This document shows, in pieces, positions 41,703-50,200 of a stretch of 55,060 bases of DNA (position 1 is its first letter; every line of letters begins with the position of its first letter). The notes under the pieces are model-generated. The model had not been told where the DNA came from and searched no databases. It worked only from the letters and a program-made list of their open reading frames with translations. The translations under genes and the position numbers were made by a program. The DNA is taken from contig JALNWY010000003.1 in NCBI GenBank assembly GCA_023230665.1, positions 1-55,060 of the forward strand. The letters run 5' to 3'. This stretch comes from Deltaproteobacteria bacterium. Its GTDB lineage: Bacteria; Desulfobacterota; Desulfomonilia; UBA1062.

Positions 41703-42761
41703 ATGATGAAATATAAGGCTGCGCTGCTGTTCGTCCTTTTGGCTGCGGTATGTCTTCTGGCCGGCTGCCCGAAGAATGATGCCGCTGGAGAGGTGCCGGT
41801 GGTCAGGGTGATGGTGCATGACAGCTTCAGCATCGGCGTGGAGGTGCTCGAAAGGTTTGAAAAGGGGCACGGCATCCGCCTGCTTTTTCTGAAATCAGGC
41901 GATGCAGGGGCCGCGCTCAACCAGGCCATCCTTTCAAAGGCCCATCCCCTGGCCGATGTCTTCTACGGAGTGGACAACACCTTTATGAGCAGGGCCTTGG
42001 GCGCTGATATCTTCGTCCCCTACAGCTCGCCTCTGCTCGCATCCATCGATGAGTCCCTGGTGCTGGACAAGACCCACCGCCTTGTGCCCGTAGACTATGG
42101 CGACGTGTGCGTGAACTACGACCGGGCGTGGTTCGACCGGGAAGGGCTCCCCGTGCCCCAGAGCCTGGACGATCTCGTCCGCCCTGAATATGCAGGGCTC
42201 CTGGTGGTGGAAAACCCTGCCACATCGTCTCCTGGGCTGGCCTTTCTGCTCGCCACGGTGGGAACCTGCGGAGAGGACGGCTTCGTGAAGTTCTGGCAAG
42301 CCCTGAAGAAAAACCGTGTCCTGGTCACCGACGGGTGGGAAGACGCATACTGGGGCAAATTCAGCGCAACATCCAAGGGCGGGCGGCCCCTGGTCGTGAG
42401 CTACTCGGCCAGTCCTGCCGCAGAGGTGTACTTTGCGGAACACCCGCCGGAAACGGCTCCCACTGCGGCAATGACCGGCAGCGGAACAGCGTTTCGGCAG
42501 ATCGAGTTCGCCGGCATCCTCAAAGGGTCAAAGCAGCCCGAGTCGGCGCGAAAAGTGATCGACTTTCTGCTCGATACGCCCTTTCAGCAGGAGATCCCCT
42601 TAAAGATGTTCATGTTTCCGGCAAACAAAAACGCCCGCCTGCCCGAGGTGTTCATCGAGCACGCCCGGCTGGCGAGCAGACCGGTGATCCTGGATCCCGA
42701 GGTCATCGCACAAAGGCGCGACGCCTGGATACGGGCCTGGACAGAGACCGTGCTCCAGTGA
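41703..42761 (+). CDS. thiB: Thiamine ABC transporter substrate-binding lipoprotein
   Basis: 352 aa. Signal peptide ends in LLAGC. The mature part has the type of ThiB/TbpA: VVRVMVHDSFSIG, GVDNTFMSRAL, VPVDYGDVCVNYDRAWF, LVVENPATSSPGLAF, GWEDAYWGKFSATSKGGRPLVVSYSASPAAE. Binds thiamine or its phosphates outside the membrane. First gene behind the TPP riboswitch. The stop overlaps the start of thiP (GTGA). GAGG lies 5-6 nt before the ATG. Confidence 0.93.
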   Translation: MMKYKAALLFVLLAAVCLLAGCPKNDAAGEVPVVRVMVHDSFSIGVEVLERFEKGHGIRLLFLKSGDAGAALNQAILSKAHPLADVFYGVDNTFMSRALGADIFVPYSSPLLASIDESLVLDKTHRLVPVDYGDVCVNYDRAWFDREGLPVPQSLDDLVRPEYAGLLVVENPATSSPGLAFLLATVGTCGEDGFVKFWQALKKNRVLVTDGWEDAYWGKFSATSKGGRPLVVSYSASPAAEVYFAEHPPETAPTAAMTGSGTAFRQIEFAGILKGSKQPESARKVIDFLLDTPFQQEIPLKMFMFPANKNARLPEVFIEHARLASRPVILDPEVIAQRRDAWIRAWTETVLQ

Positions 42762-44431
42762 GACCGTCGGGAAACCGTGCCGCCATCCTTCTGGTCGCCC
42801 TTCCCCTGGCCTTTCTGGGGGTTTTCTACTTCTACCCCCTTTTCGAGATATTCTCCCTTGGCCTTGCGCCAGGCGGACAGTGGGATCCCGGCGCCATCGC
42901 CGACCTGTTCTCTACCGGCTCTTCGCTCAGGATTCTCTGGTTCACGGCCTGGCAGGCGGCGTTGTCTACGGTCCTGACCTTGGTCCTGGCGCTGCCCGCG
43001 GCATATGTCTTTGCCCGCTACCGCTTCCCGGGAAAAAGCCTGATCCAGTCGTGCACAGCCATCCCCTTTGTGCTGCCGTCCGTGGTGGTGGCAGCCGCGT
43101 TCAGCGCCCTTCTGGGCGCCAGGGGTCTGCTCAATGAATGGCTCATGGGCATGTGGGGGTTCTCTTCTCCCCCCATCCAGATCGAACAGAGCCTCGTCTC
43201 CATCCTCATGGCCCACGTGTTCTACAACTTCACCGTGATCTTGAGGATCGTGGGCAACTTCTGGTCACGGATACACCCGGACCTGTCGCACGCGGCACTG
43301 GTGCTTGGGGCCTCGCCCTGGAAGGCGTTCTGGAAGGTCACCTTCCCGGTGCTGCGCCCCGGAATCATGGCCGCATCTCTGCTGGTGTTCATCTTCTGCT
43401 TCAGCAGCTTCGGCGTAATCCTCATCCTGGGCGGCCCCCGGTATGCCACTATCGAGGTGGCCATCTACCGCCAGGCCGTGCACCTGTTCAACCTGCCCAT
43501 GGCAGCCGCCCTCTCGCTGCTGCAGATCTGCTTCATGTTCGCCTTCATGTGGGTCTACACCCGCCTGCAGAGGAGCGCAACAGTGGCCTTCACGCCGGAA
43601 TCGCTCAAAACGACTCAGCGCGACATTGTCACGAACACAGACCGTCTCGTGGTCTGGGGCACGGTTTTCCTCCTGCTCCTGTTTCTGGGTTCTCCCCTGC
43701 TGGCCCTCGTGGTCCGTTCCCTGTCCACGGGTTCGGGGGTTTCGCTGCTCTACTACCGCGCACTCTTTGAAAACGCCGGGCAGTCGGTTTTTTATATACC
43801 GCCCGCAGCTGCCATCGGATATTCGGTGGGGTTCGCCCTGGTCACCCTGGTGATGTCACTGTGCATCGGATTGCCGGTTGCGATCTTTCTGAGCCGGGAC
43901 CGCGGGCTCGCCACCTCCCTGCTCGACCCGCTCTTCATGCTTCCGCTCGCCACGTCCGCGGTCACCCTGGGTTTCGGTTATATCGTCGCACTGGACGAGC
44001 CGCCCCTGAACCTGCGCGCATCGCTGATCATCGTGCCCCTTGCGCACACACTCGTGGCCTATCCCTTTGTGGTGAGAAGCATCCTTCCGGGCCTGCGAAG
44101 CGTCCCGGCGCACATCAGGGAGTCGGCCCTGCTCCTGGGCGCGGCTCCGGGAAAGGTCTGGTGGAAGGTGGTGGCGCCCATGATGAGGAGGTCACTTGCA
44201 GTGGGAGCGGTCTTCGCATTTACCGTGAGCATCGGCGAGTTCGGAGCAACGATCTTTCTCGCCAGGCCCGAGGTCCCGACTGTACCGCTTGCCATCTACC
44301 GCTTCCTCGGCCTGCCCGGGGCCATGAACTATGGCCAGGCAATGGCTATGAGCACCATTCTCATGCTGGTGACCGCGGCGGGATTTCTGTTTCTGGAAAA
44401 ACTGCGCACCGGTCCTGAAGGGGAGTTCTGA
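42758..44431 (+). CDS. thiP: Thiamine ABC transporter permease, two-domain
   Basis: 557 aa from a GTG that overlaps the thiB stop by 4 bp; the reading frame is open further upstream but inside thiB. About twelve membrane helices in two homologous halves, each with the cytoplasmic EAA-type loop (AALVLGASPWKAFWKVTFPVLRPG and SALLLGAAPGKVWWKVVAPMMRRS). ThiP is a fused homodimer-like permease of the iron/thiamine/sulfate family. Operon thiB-thiP-thiQ, with 1 bp between thiP and thiQ. Confidence 0.93.
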   Translation: MRPSGNRAAILLVALPLAFLGVFYFYPLFEIFSLGLAPGGQWDPGAIADLFSTGSSLRILWFTAWQAALSTVLTLVLALPAAYVFARYRFPGKSLIQSCTAIPFVLPSVVVAAAFSALLGARGLLNEWLMGMWGFSSPPIQIEQSLVSILMAHVFYNFTVILRIVGNFWSRIHPDLSHAALVLGASPWKAFWKVTFPVLRPGIMAASLLVFIFCFSSFGVILILGGPRYATIEVAIYRQAVHLFNLPMAAALSLLQICFMFAFMWVYTRLQRSATVAFTPESLKTTQRDIVTNTDRLVVWGTVFLLLLFLGSPLLALVVRSLSTGSGVSLLYYRALFENAGQSVFYIPPAAAIGYSVGFALVTLVMSLCIGLPVAIFLSRDRGLATSLLDPLFMLPLATSAVTLGFGYIVALDEPPLNLRASLIIVPLAHTLVAYPFVVRSILPGLRSVPAHIRESALLLGAAPGKVWWKVVAPMMRRSLAVGAVFAFTVSIGEFGATIFLARPEVPTVPLAIYRFLGLPGAMNYGQAMAMSTILMLVTAAGFLFLEKLRTGPEGEF

Positions 44432-44432
44432 C

Positions 44433-45488
44433 ATGGCGTTTCTCGAGATAAAAGGCATTTTCAAGTCCTTCGGCAGCACACCCGTGCTCCGCGGGGTGAG
44501 CCTTGCCATGGAAGAGACCCAAATTCTGTGCATCCTGGGCCCCTCGGGGAGCGGAAAGACAACCCTGCTTCGGGTAATAGCCGGCCTTGAGCATCCCGAG
44601 CAGGGCTCAGTCCTGTTCAAGGGTCGAGACCTGCGCAATACCCGGCCGCACCTGAGGCGTTTCGGGATGATGTTTCAGGAGTATGCCCTCTTCCCCCATC
44701 TTGACGTGTCGGGCAACATCGCATTCGGGCTGCATATGCTGGGACTCTCCCGCAGCGAGATAGCGAAGCGGACCGGCGAGATGCTCTCGCTGGTGGGATT
44801 GCAGGGTTTGAGCGGGAGGAACGTAAGCGAGCTTTCGGGCGGCGAGCGCCAGCGGGTGGCCCTTGCCCGAAGCCTGGCGCCCTACCCGCGCCTGCTGCTG
44901 CTGGACGAGCCCCTGGGCTCCCTTGACCGGGGCCTGAGAGAAAAGCTCCTTGGCGACCTGCGCAAAATCCTCAGACGCATCGGCATGACCACGATCGTGG
45001 TCACCCATGACCAGGCAGAGGCCTTTGCCATCGCAGACACGATTGCGGTCATGGACCAGGGGGAGATCGCGCAGATGGATACGCCGGAGAACCTGTACCG
45101 GCAGCCGGCGAATCCGGAAGTGGCCCGGTTCCTGGGGCTGGTCAACCTCGTCCGGGGCCGGGTAGAAACCGGCTCGTCCATAGCCACGCCCCTGGGCCTG
45201 CTGCACGTGCCCGCCCACGGGCATGAAAGAGGCGAGGAGGTGACTGTTCTCATCCGGCCCGATGCTGTCGTGATCTGCGAAAACGATGAATCGGGGCCCA
45301 CGGGCATGATCACGATCGAGGGAATTGTGCATGACTGTCTGTTCAAGGGAAGGAGCTATCATGTGGAGGTCATAACCACCGGCTCGCAGGCCCTCTTTTT
45401 TGATCTCCCGCAGAACACGCTGGCACCCTCGGTCGGAGACCGGGTGAGGCTGCTTCTCTCTCCGGGCGCGATCACCGTGATGCCGTAG
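44433..45488 (+). CDS. thiQ: Thiamine ABC transporter ATPase with C-terminal TOBE domain
   Basis: 351 aa, longer than E. coli ThiQ (232 aa). Walker A GPSGSGKTTLLR (about 35-46), signature LSGGERQRVALARSLAP, Walker B LLLLDEPLGSLD, H-loop VVTHDQ. A regulatory TOBE-like domain follows (about 245-351: VLIRPDAVVI, VHDCLFKGRSYHVEV), as in PotA/FbpC-type ATPases. Last gene of the riboswitch-controlled operon. Downstream starts the repeat region. Confidence 0.9.
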   Translation: MAFLEIKGIFKSFGSTPVLRGVSLAMEETQILCILGPSGSGKTTLLRVIAGLEHPEQGSVLFKGRDLRNTRPHLRRFGMMFQEYALFPHLDVSGNIAFGLHMLGLSRSEIAKRTGEMLSLVGLQGLSGRNVSELSGGERQRVALARSLAPYPRLLLLDEPLGSLDRGLREKLLGDLRKILRRIGMTTIVVTHDQAEAFAIADTIAVMDQGEIAQMDTPENLYRQPANPEVARFLGLVNLVRGRVETGSSIATPLGLLHVPAHGHERGEEVTVLIRPDAVVICENDESGPTGMITIEGIVHDCLFKGRSYHVEVITTGSQALFFDLPQNTLAPSVGDRVRLLLSPGAITVMP

Positions 45489-45577
45489 GGGCGCACGGCC
45501 TCGTTGGGGCGCACGGCTGTGCGCCCATACCCCTGGCGTATATATTGCCGTAGGGGCGCACGGCCGTGCGCCCCTAC
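45485..45577. repeat. Composite REP element, copy 1 (extragenic)
   Basis: 93 bp. Contains a half-site GTAGGGGCGCACGGCC, a degenerate palindrome around GGGGCGCACGGCTGTGCGCC and, after CCTGGCGTATATATTGCC, a perfect 28-bp palindrome (arms GTAGGGGCGCACGG and CCGTGCGCCCCTAC, 45550-45577). The end of thiQ (stop at 45486-45488) and the stop of the transposase (45574-45576) both fall in it. Same layout as 45852-45942. Confidence 0.85.
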
Positions 45578-46356
45578 GGGGGGGCGGATGGAATAAATAA
45601 TTTATCCATTTCCCATTTCGCAGGATTGTTGCCGATATATTCGCGGATGCGGTTCAATTCCGGTTCATTGCGAACGATGTGTTCCCAATAATTGCGCTGC
45701 CATAATTTCGCGCCCGGCGTGTTTCGTAATGAATTGATCCGTTTGGTCACGGCCGATTTGAATCCGGCCACCAACGATCCCAGGGATTTCGGCGCCCTCC
45801 GCAATATGCGATCGGGTGCATCGGGTGGCGGTGGTTGGGGCGGATGGCCCTGTAGGGGCGCACGGCCCTGTTGGGGCGCACGGCCGTGCGCCCCTACCTG
45901 GCGTATATCCTGCCGTTGGGGCGCACGGCCGTGCGCCCCTACCGCATCACCCGTAATGATTACAATCCCGTGGAAATGATTTGGCATGACGACCCAGGCG
46001 TCCAATTCGATTTCATGGCGTATTGCGCTGGTTTTTATCCATTCATCCGCAACGATTTTCCCTGCGTCATTCAATCGCATTTCGCTCTCAACGATGTGCC
46101 CGAACAAACATTGTCTATCCTGGGTGCAAAAGGTGATGAAATAGGCGCCTGCCTGCGAATAATCATACCCCTGCAACCGAACTGAATGGCGGTTTCGTTG
46201 GGGCGACCGGCTGGTCGCCCTTCCATTGGCCGGATCGTAATTCATTCGCGCCCGGTTCATTTCAATGCAGGTGGAAGCGTCCATGCCTTTCCGGCGCAAG
46301 ATGTCGGCAGCGCCGTAGAGGTGGCGTTCGAGCTTTGCGAGAGACAATTTCGGCAA
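45574..46356 (-). CDS. REP-associated tyrosine transposase (RAYT) with fused foreign N-terminus
   Basis: 260 aa if translated from TTG 46356 (GAGG upstream); the transposase proper starts at about ATG 46245 or 46260. Y1/HUH family landmarks: RLQGYDYSQAGAYFITFCTQDR near the start, the metal-binding HxH in VMPNHFHGIV, and the conserved C-terminal block LWQRNYWEHIVRNEPELNRIREYIGNNP with the catalytic Tyr region. This is the IS200-like clade linked to REP palindromes. Odd: the stretch VGAHGRAPQRQDIRQVG...GAHGRAPQQGRAPLQ, after the HxH motif, is encoded by a composite REP inserted in frame, and another REP type lies near the N-terminus. The stop codon lies in the extragenic REP. Confidence 0.85.
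   Translation of the reverse strand: MPKLSLAKLERHLYGAADILRRKGMDASTCIEMNRARMNYDPANGRATSRSPQRNRHSVRLQGYDYSQAGAYFITFCTQDRQCLFGHIVESEMRLNDAGKIVADEWIKTSAIRHEIELDAWVVMPNHFHGIVIITGDAVGAHGRAPQRQDIRQVGAHGRAPQQGRAPLQGHPPQPPPPDAPDRILRRAPKSLGSLVAGFKSAVTKRINSLRNTPGAKLWQRNYWEHIVRNEPELNRIREYIGNNPAKWEMDKLFIPSAPP
45852..45942. repeat. Composite REP element, copy 2 (inside the transposase gene)
   Basis: 91 bp with the same order as 45485-45577: GTAGGGGCGCACGGCC, then a full palindrome GGGGCGCACGGCCGTGCGCC, CCTGGCGTATATCCTGCC, and a second full palindrome. It sits in the coding sequence of the transposase and stays open on the minus strand, encoding repeated GAHGRAP units. Confidence 0.85.
46201..46220. repeat. 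Second REP type (GGGCGACC...GGTCGCCC)
   Basis: 8-bp arms GGGCGACC and GGTCGCCC with a 4-nt loop, inside the N-terminal coding region of the transposase (encodes GRATSRSP). Different core sequence from the GGGGCGCACGG family, but the same overall form. Confidence 0.65.
46270..46356 (-). pseudogene. 5' remnant of a type I restriction-modification hsdM gene
   Basis: The first 28 codons read MPKLSLAKLERHLYGAADIL... then MDAS, which matches the start of HsdM N-6 DNA methylases (typical KLERHLxAAADILRGKMDAS). The TTG start with GAGG site is kept. Homology stops after MDAS, where the transposase begins; no other part of hsdM, hsdS or hsdR is in the window. The gene was probably disrupted here and the rest lost. 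The one-residue difference (RRKG for RGK) suggests drift. Confidence 0.6.
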
Positions 46357-46604
46357 GTGGAACCTCGTACCTTCCTCAAATCATGATCGAATTCATTATT
46401 TCAAATAAATCTGACCATCACCGGTGCTAAAACATGTGCCTTATATAATTAATCAATACTTTTAATTAGTTATCATATTATAAAAAATATATCAAGATCC
46501 TATCCTCTATTTTAGCGGAAGGTGTGAATCGGCTACAAGATGTTATGATCCCGGACTAAAAAGACCGTATCATGCCTTCGCGAGTTGCAGAACAAGGCCG
46601 GATC
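46357..46604. other. AT-rich intergenic DNA, about 250 bp
   Basis: Strongly AT-rich (for example around 46440-46500) against the GC-rich surroundings. No gene. It would be the former promoter region of the lost hsdM gene and marks DNA of foreign composition. Confidence 0.5.
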
Positions 46605-46994
46605 TCAGTTTTTACCGGCGATTGCCTGACTGCAGATCTCCCGCCATCTGTGGATATCGGAAACCCGGGTGATGACAACCGCCATGAGCATGGTTTCCGG
46701 GTCAACCCGCACTACCTTGCCTTTGACCGTGACCTGTTCATCCTTGAACAAGGCGGTGATGTCTCTGCCCACGAGCATGTATGCCAGCGCAGGGCTGAAG
46801 CTCATGCCCGTATCCAGGGGAGAACGCAGGATCCTGACACTGAATCCGCCCAGGCTGATATCTATGGAGGTCACCATGCAGCTGATGGCGCCTTGCTCAT
46901 GGGAAGGATGGCCCCGCCCGAAGAATCCGTCGGCCGTCATATCGATTTGGATATGCGTCTGGACGGGTATTCTCGGGAAGGATCTTCTCTCCAA
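46605..46994 (-). CDS. PilZ domain protein (c-di-GMP receptor)
   Basis: 129 aa from a TTG start with GGAGG about 10 nt upstream. PilZ signature: ERRSFPRIPV (RxxxR-type box) near the N-terminus and SIDISLGGFSV (D/NxSxxG) at about 43-53, so both c-di-GMP binding motifs are present. Single domain, no output partner fused, as in stand-alone PilZ adaptors. Just downstream (same strand) of a tiny ORF that ends 4 bp before its start. Confidence 0.8.
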   Translation of the reverse strand: MERRSFPRIPVQTHIQIDMTADGFFGRGHPSHEQGAISCMVTSIDISLGGFSVRILRSPLDTGMSFSPALAYMLVGRDITALFKDEQVTVKGKVVRVDPETMLMAVVITRVSDIHRWREICSQAIAGKN

Positions 46995-46998
46995 GGGA

Positions 46999-47073
46999 CT
47001 ATCTCCTCCTCACCACCATCCGGTTGTCAAAAAGAACCCGGTGCACGACCTTGTGCCTCGAAATCCACTCCAT
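46999..47073 (-). CDS. Tiny ORF upstream of the pilZ gene (24 codons)
   Basis: ATG 47073 with GGAGG 5 nt upstream (better than the ATG at 47118). Encodes MEWISRHKVVHRVLFDNRM and a basic end; 24 aa. The ribosome site for PilZ lies in its last codons, so translation may be coupled. A leader or a small protein; homologues unknown. Confidence 0.3.
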   Translation of the reverse strand: MEWISRHKVVHRVLFDNRMVVRRR

Positions 47074-47260
47074 TTCATCCTCCGGGCTGGTGCTGTCAGA
47101 AACGCTATCTTTTCTCATCGACAGGTAATGGGAGAATCATGAATCGGGCGAAGGTAGGATTGAGGGGCCTTTCCGTTAGGAGGTCAATACCATAGATCGG
47201 GCTAAGCTCGCCGCAGGCGGGGAAACCATACCCGGCCTGCGGCAAAATATCCATGGCGCG

Positions 47261-50200
47261 CTATTCCATGCGCACGAGAATCAGATTGGACCTGGGATGC
47301 GAGATGATGCGCTGGGAATCCAGGAGCTCGGGATAATCCGCGGGCGGCACAACGACCGGATCGATGTCCACATCCTGGCTGATGCGCACGACCTCACAGG
47401 CTTTTCCGCATTCCGAGCCGTCCACAGAGGTTTTCAGGCTGATTCCGCCGCCGTCCTTGCCCATCCGCACCCGGAAGCCGTCGGGCGGGAGCAGTTCGCA
47501 GGCCCTGGCGCCGTCGGGCAGCGTAACCTCCACCGTGATCCGGGCGTTGCGCGGGCCGGACTGATACAGGGGATTTTCTCTTGCATCGCTCGTCACGCCC
47601 TCCAGGATGTTGATGAGCCCCGGCACCTTGAGATAGAGATATTTATCCTGCCGCACTGCGTAGGAGTCGATCTTGACGCTCAGCTCCTCGATCCCGGGGT
47701 ACTCGTCATAACGGGTGACATATTGGCCAAAGGGCTGTGCCGCATGGCTGATGGATGTGATCATCTGCTCGTGATGGCGTTTCCGCTCCTCGGGCTGCAT
47801 CTCGGAAAACTGCTTTTTGAACGCGGAAAAGTTCTCGCCATAATAGGTGCGCCTCTGTGTGAGCACGATATCGCCGTCTTCGAGGAGTTGGATGGCGATG
47901 TCGGTGTCGCGGCGGTCGGCGTATGCCTTTGAGATCGGCTCGATCGATTCAAACTCACCGGTCTTGAGCACGAGCCCGGGATTGCCGGAATACCTGGTGC
48001 TCCCCAGCGAGGCGTACTGGTCGGTATCATTGAGGTAGACAGGACCGTCTTCGGTCATCACCTTCACGAGGACACCGTTGAACCAGTGGGGCGCGGGATA
48101 GTCGCGCATGGGCTTCTGGAGGCTGTCGATGGACGACACCCACGAGGCCAGCACAAACTCGGGCTTGAAGCCCGCCTCGGTCAGCATGGCATGGAGCAGC
48201 ACGGCACGGTCGGCGGAATTGCCGTAACCTTCGGCGAGCACCTGATCCGCCGGGGTGATATACTCGAGCGGGATCTCGTGCCAGGGGGTCCGGATATACT
48301 TGATGCCCCGGATCACATAATCACGGATGATCGTGATCTTCTGGGAATCGCCCTGGGCCTGCTTCAGGAGAAGTCGGGCCGCCTTGCGGGCCTTCTGGCC
48401 GGCAGAGGATGCCTCGAGCAGATGTTTTTCCACCCGGGCCGCATATTTCTCCCAGTGGCCCGATGATGCGAATACCATGGGGTTGAAGCAGTACCACGGC
48501 GGGAGATAGTCTTCCTCGAGCACGGGCGGCACCTGCGAGGCACTGAACTCATAGACCTGCTTGCCGTCGCCGGTAAACGTCCTGAAGGTAATATCCTCTC
48601 CGGGGAGGTCGACACCGGGGTGCAGAGCGCCGCTTTCCTGAGAGGGAGAGGTCTTGAGCGCCATGTCTTGAGGCACCCGGATCCGCACGGTCTTTTTCTC
48701 GATGGGCTCGTGGTACCGGAACACGCCGTCCAGGCCCACAATGGTCCTATGCTCGCGCACGCGCTTGTCGATCCGCTGGTTGTCGATATAACACGACTCG
48801 CCGTGCAGAGAGAAAAAAGGCTGCCCGGTCTTGGTGCGCACGATGGTGTAGTCGATGATGCTTCCCTGGTCCACGCCCGGAAGGCTCACCACCATGACCT
48901 TGGACCCCGGGTACCTTGGGCCGTCCGCTACCCAGTCGGCGTCCATGACATTGATCTCCTGCTCGTGGATGGATGTCTGCACTCCTTCGGGAGAAGTCAC
49001 CACCGCGCTGACCACCTCGACGTTTTCGCGGATCGGATTATAGTGGATGCGCAAATCGCTGTAGTTTTTCACGCCGGCATAGGTGAACACCTTCATCTTC
49101 ACGCGCCGGGTCTCGGTCCAGGTGCTGTCATCAATCACGTCATATTCATGGAGCTCGTCCAGGATGAGGGCATCCGGGTCATAGTCCCGGGACGACGAGT
49201 ACCAGGCCTTGTGCTGGACCAGCGGCGCAGACGGAGCGGGCGAGAAGATGGGCATCTTCCGGGAATCCGCCTCCATGGTCTTCAGGGTTTCCTGGAGCTC
49301 GATGTATTCCTCAGGCGAATACTCGGGCGCCTTGAGCTTGAAGACATTGTCCATGGTCAGCACCCTGTCCTGAATAGACACGTTCATGCTCCAGGCGGTC
49401 CCGTGGTTCTCCACGGGCTCAAAATCGGGCAGGCTCATCACCTGGCCCACCGAGTCGCCCAGATCGATCCTGAGCGATTCCCTGACCCCGCACGCCACCT
49501 CGGTGACATAGGGGTATCTCCGCGTCTTCAGGCCCATCTTGCCGATAAGGACATTTGCCATGCCCACGCTTCTCCCGAAGCGGATCATGGGCAGCATGAC
49601 CGCGTCCTTGCCCGGAATGGCCCATTCCTTGACCTCAAAGGCGGCCCGGACCACGATGGGCTCGGACGTGTCCTGCATGTTGCGGGGCAGGATCTCGCAC
49701 GAGGTGAGCACACCTCCGGATGCGGTCCTCATGATGATCTTCTCGATATACTGCTGGCGCTCCTCAAACGAGAGCCGCGAGAAGAATGTGCGATATGCAT
49801 TGTCGTTGAATCCCTCGAAACAAAACACGGTATCGGCCTTCAGAGTCCCTACCCTGTCGATGCTTCCGGTGGTCTCGATGCGCATCATGCTGTGCTCGGC
49901 CGGGATGATGGGGCTCGTGAGGAGCGTCTCTCCCTGAGGCGAGGCCACGAGATAGCTCTGGTCGTTCAGATAGGCCGGGAACAGCTCGGTGGTGTTCTCG
50001 TCAGTGGCGTCCATAAGGATATAGTTGCCGTCGCCCAGACGGATACAGGAAACCGCGTGATTGAACATCGGCTGCGGAACCTCATGGTCTTTTTTCGGCC
50101 CGTTCATGATGAGCACCGGATAGGCGTCAAACCCGGCGATGCGCAGCATGGACACCAGCAGGGCAGCCTTGTCCCTGCAGATGCCGGCGCGGCGCTCAAA

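Noticed and set aside
42335..42757. Upstream extension of the thiP frame inside thiB
   Set aside because: GTG at 42758 overlapping the thiB stop gives the right signal and family length; the extension is thiB in another frame.
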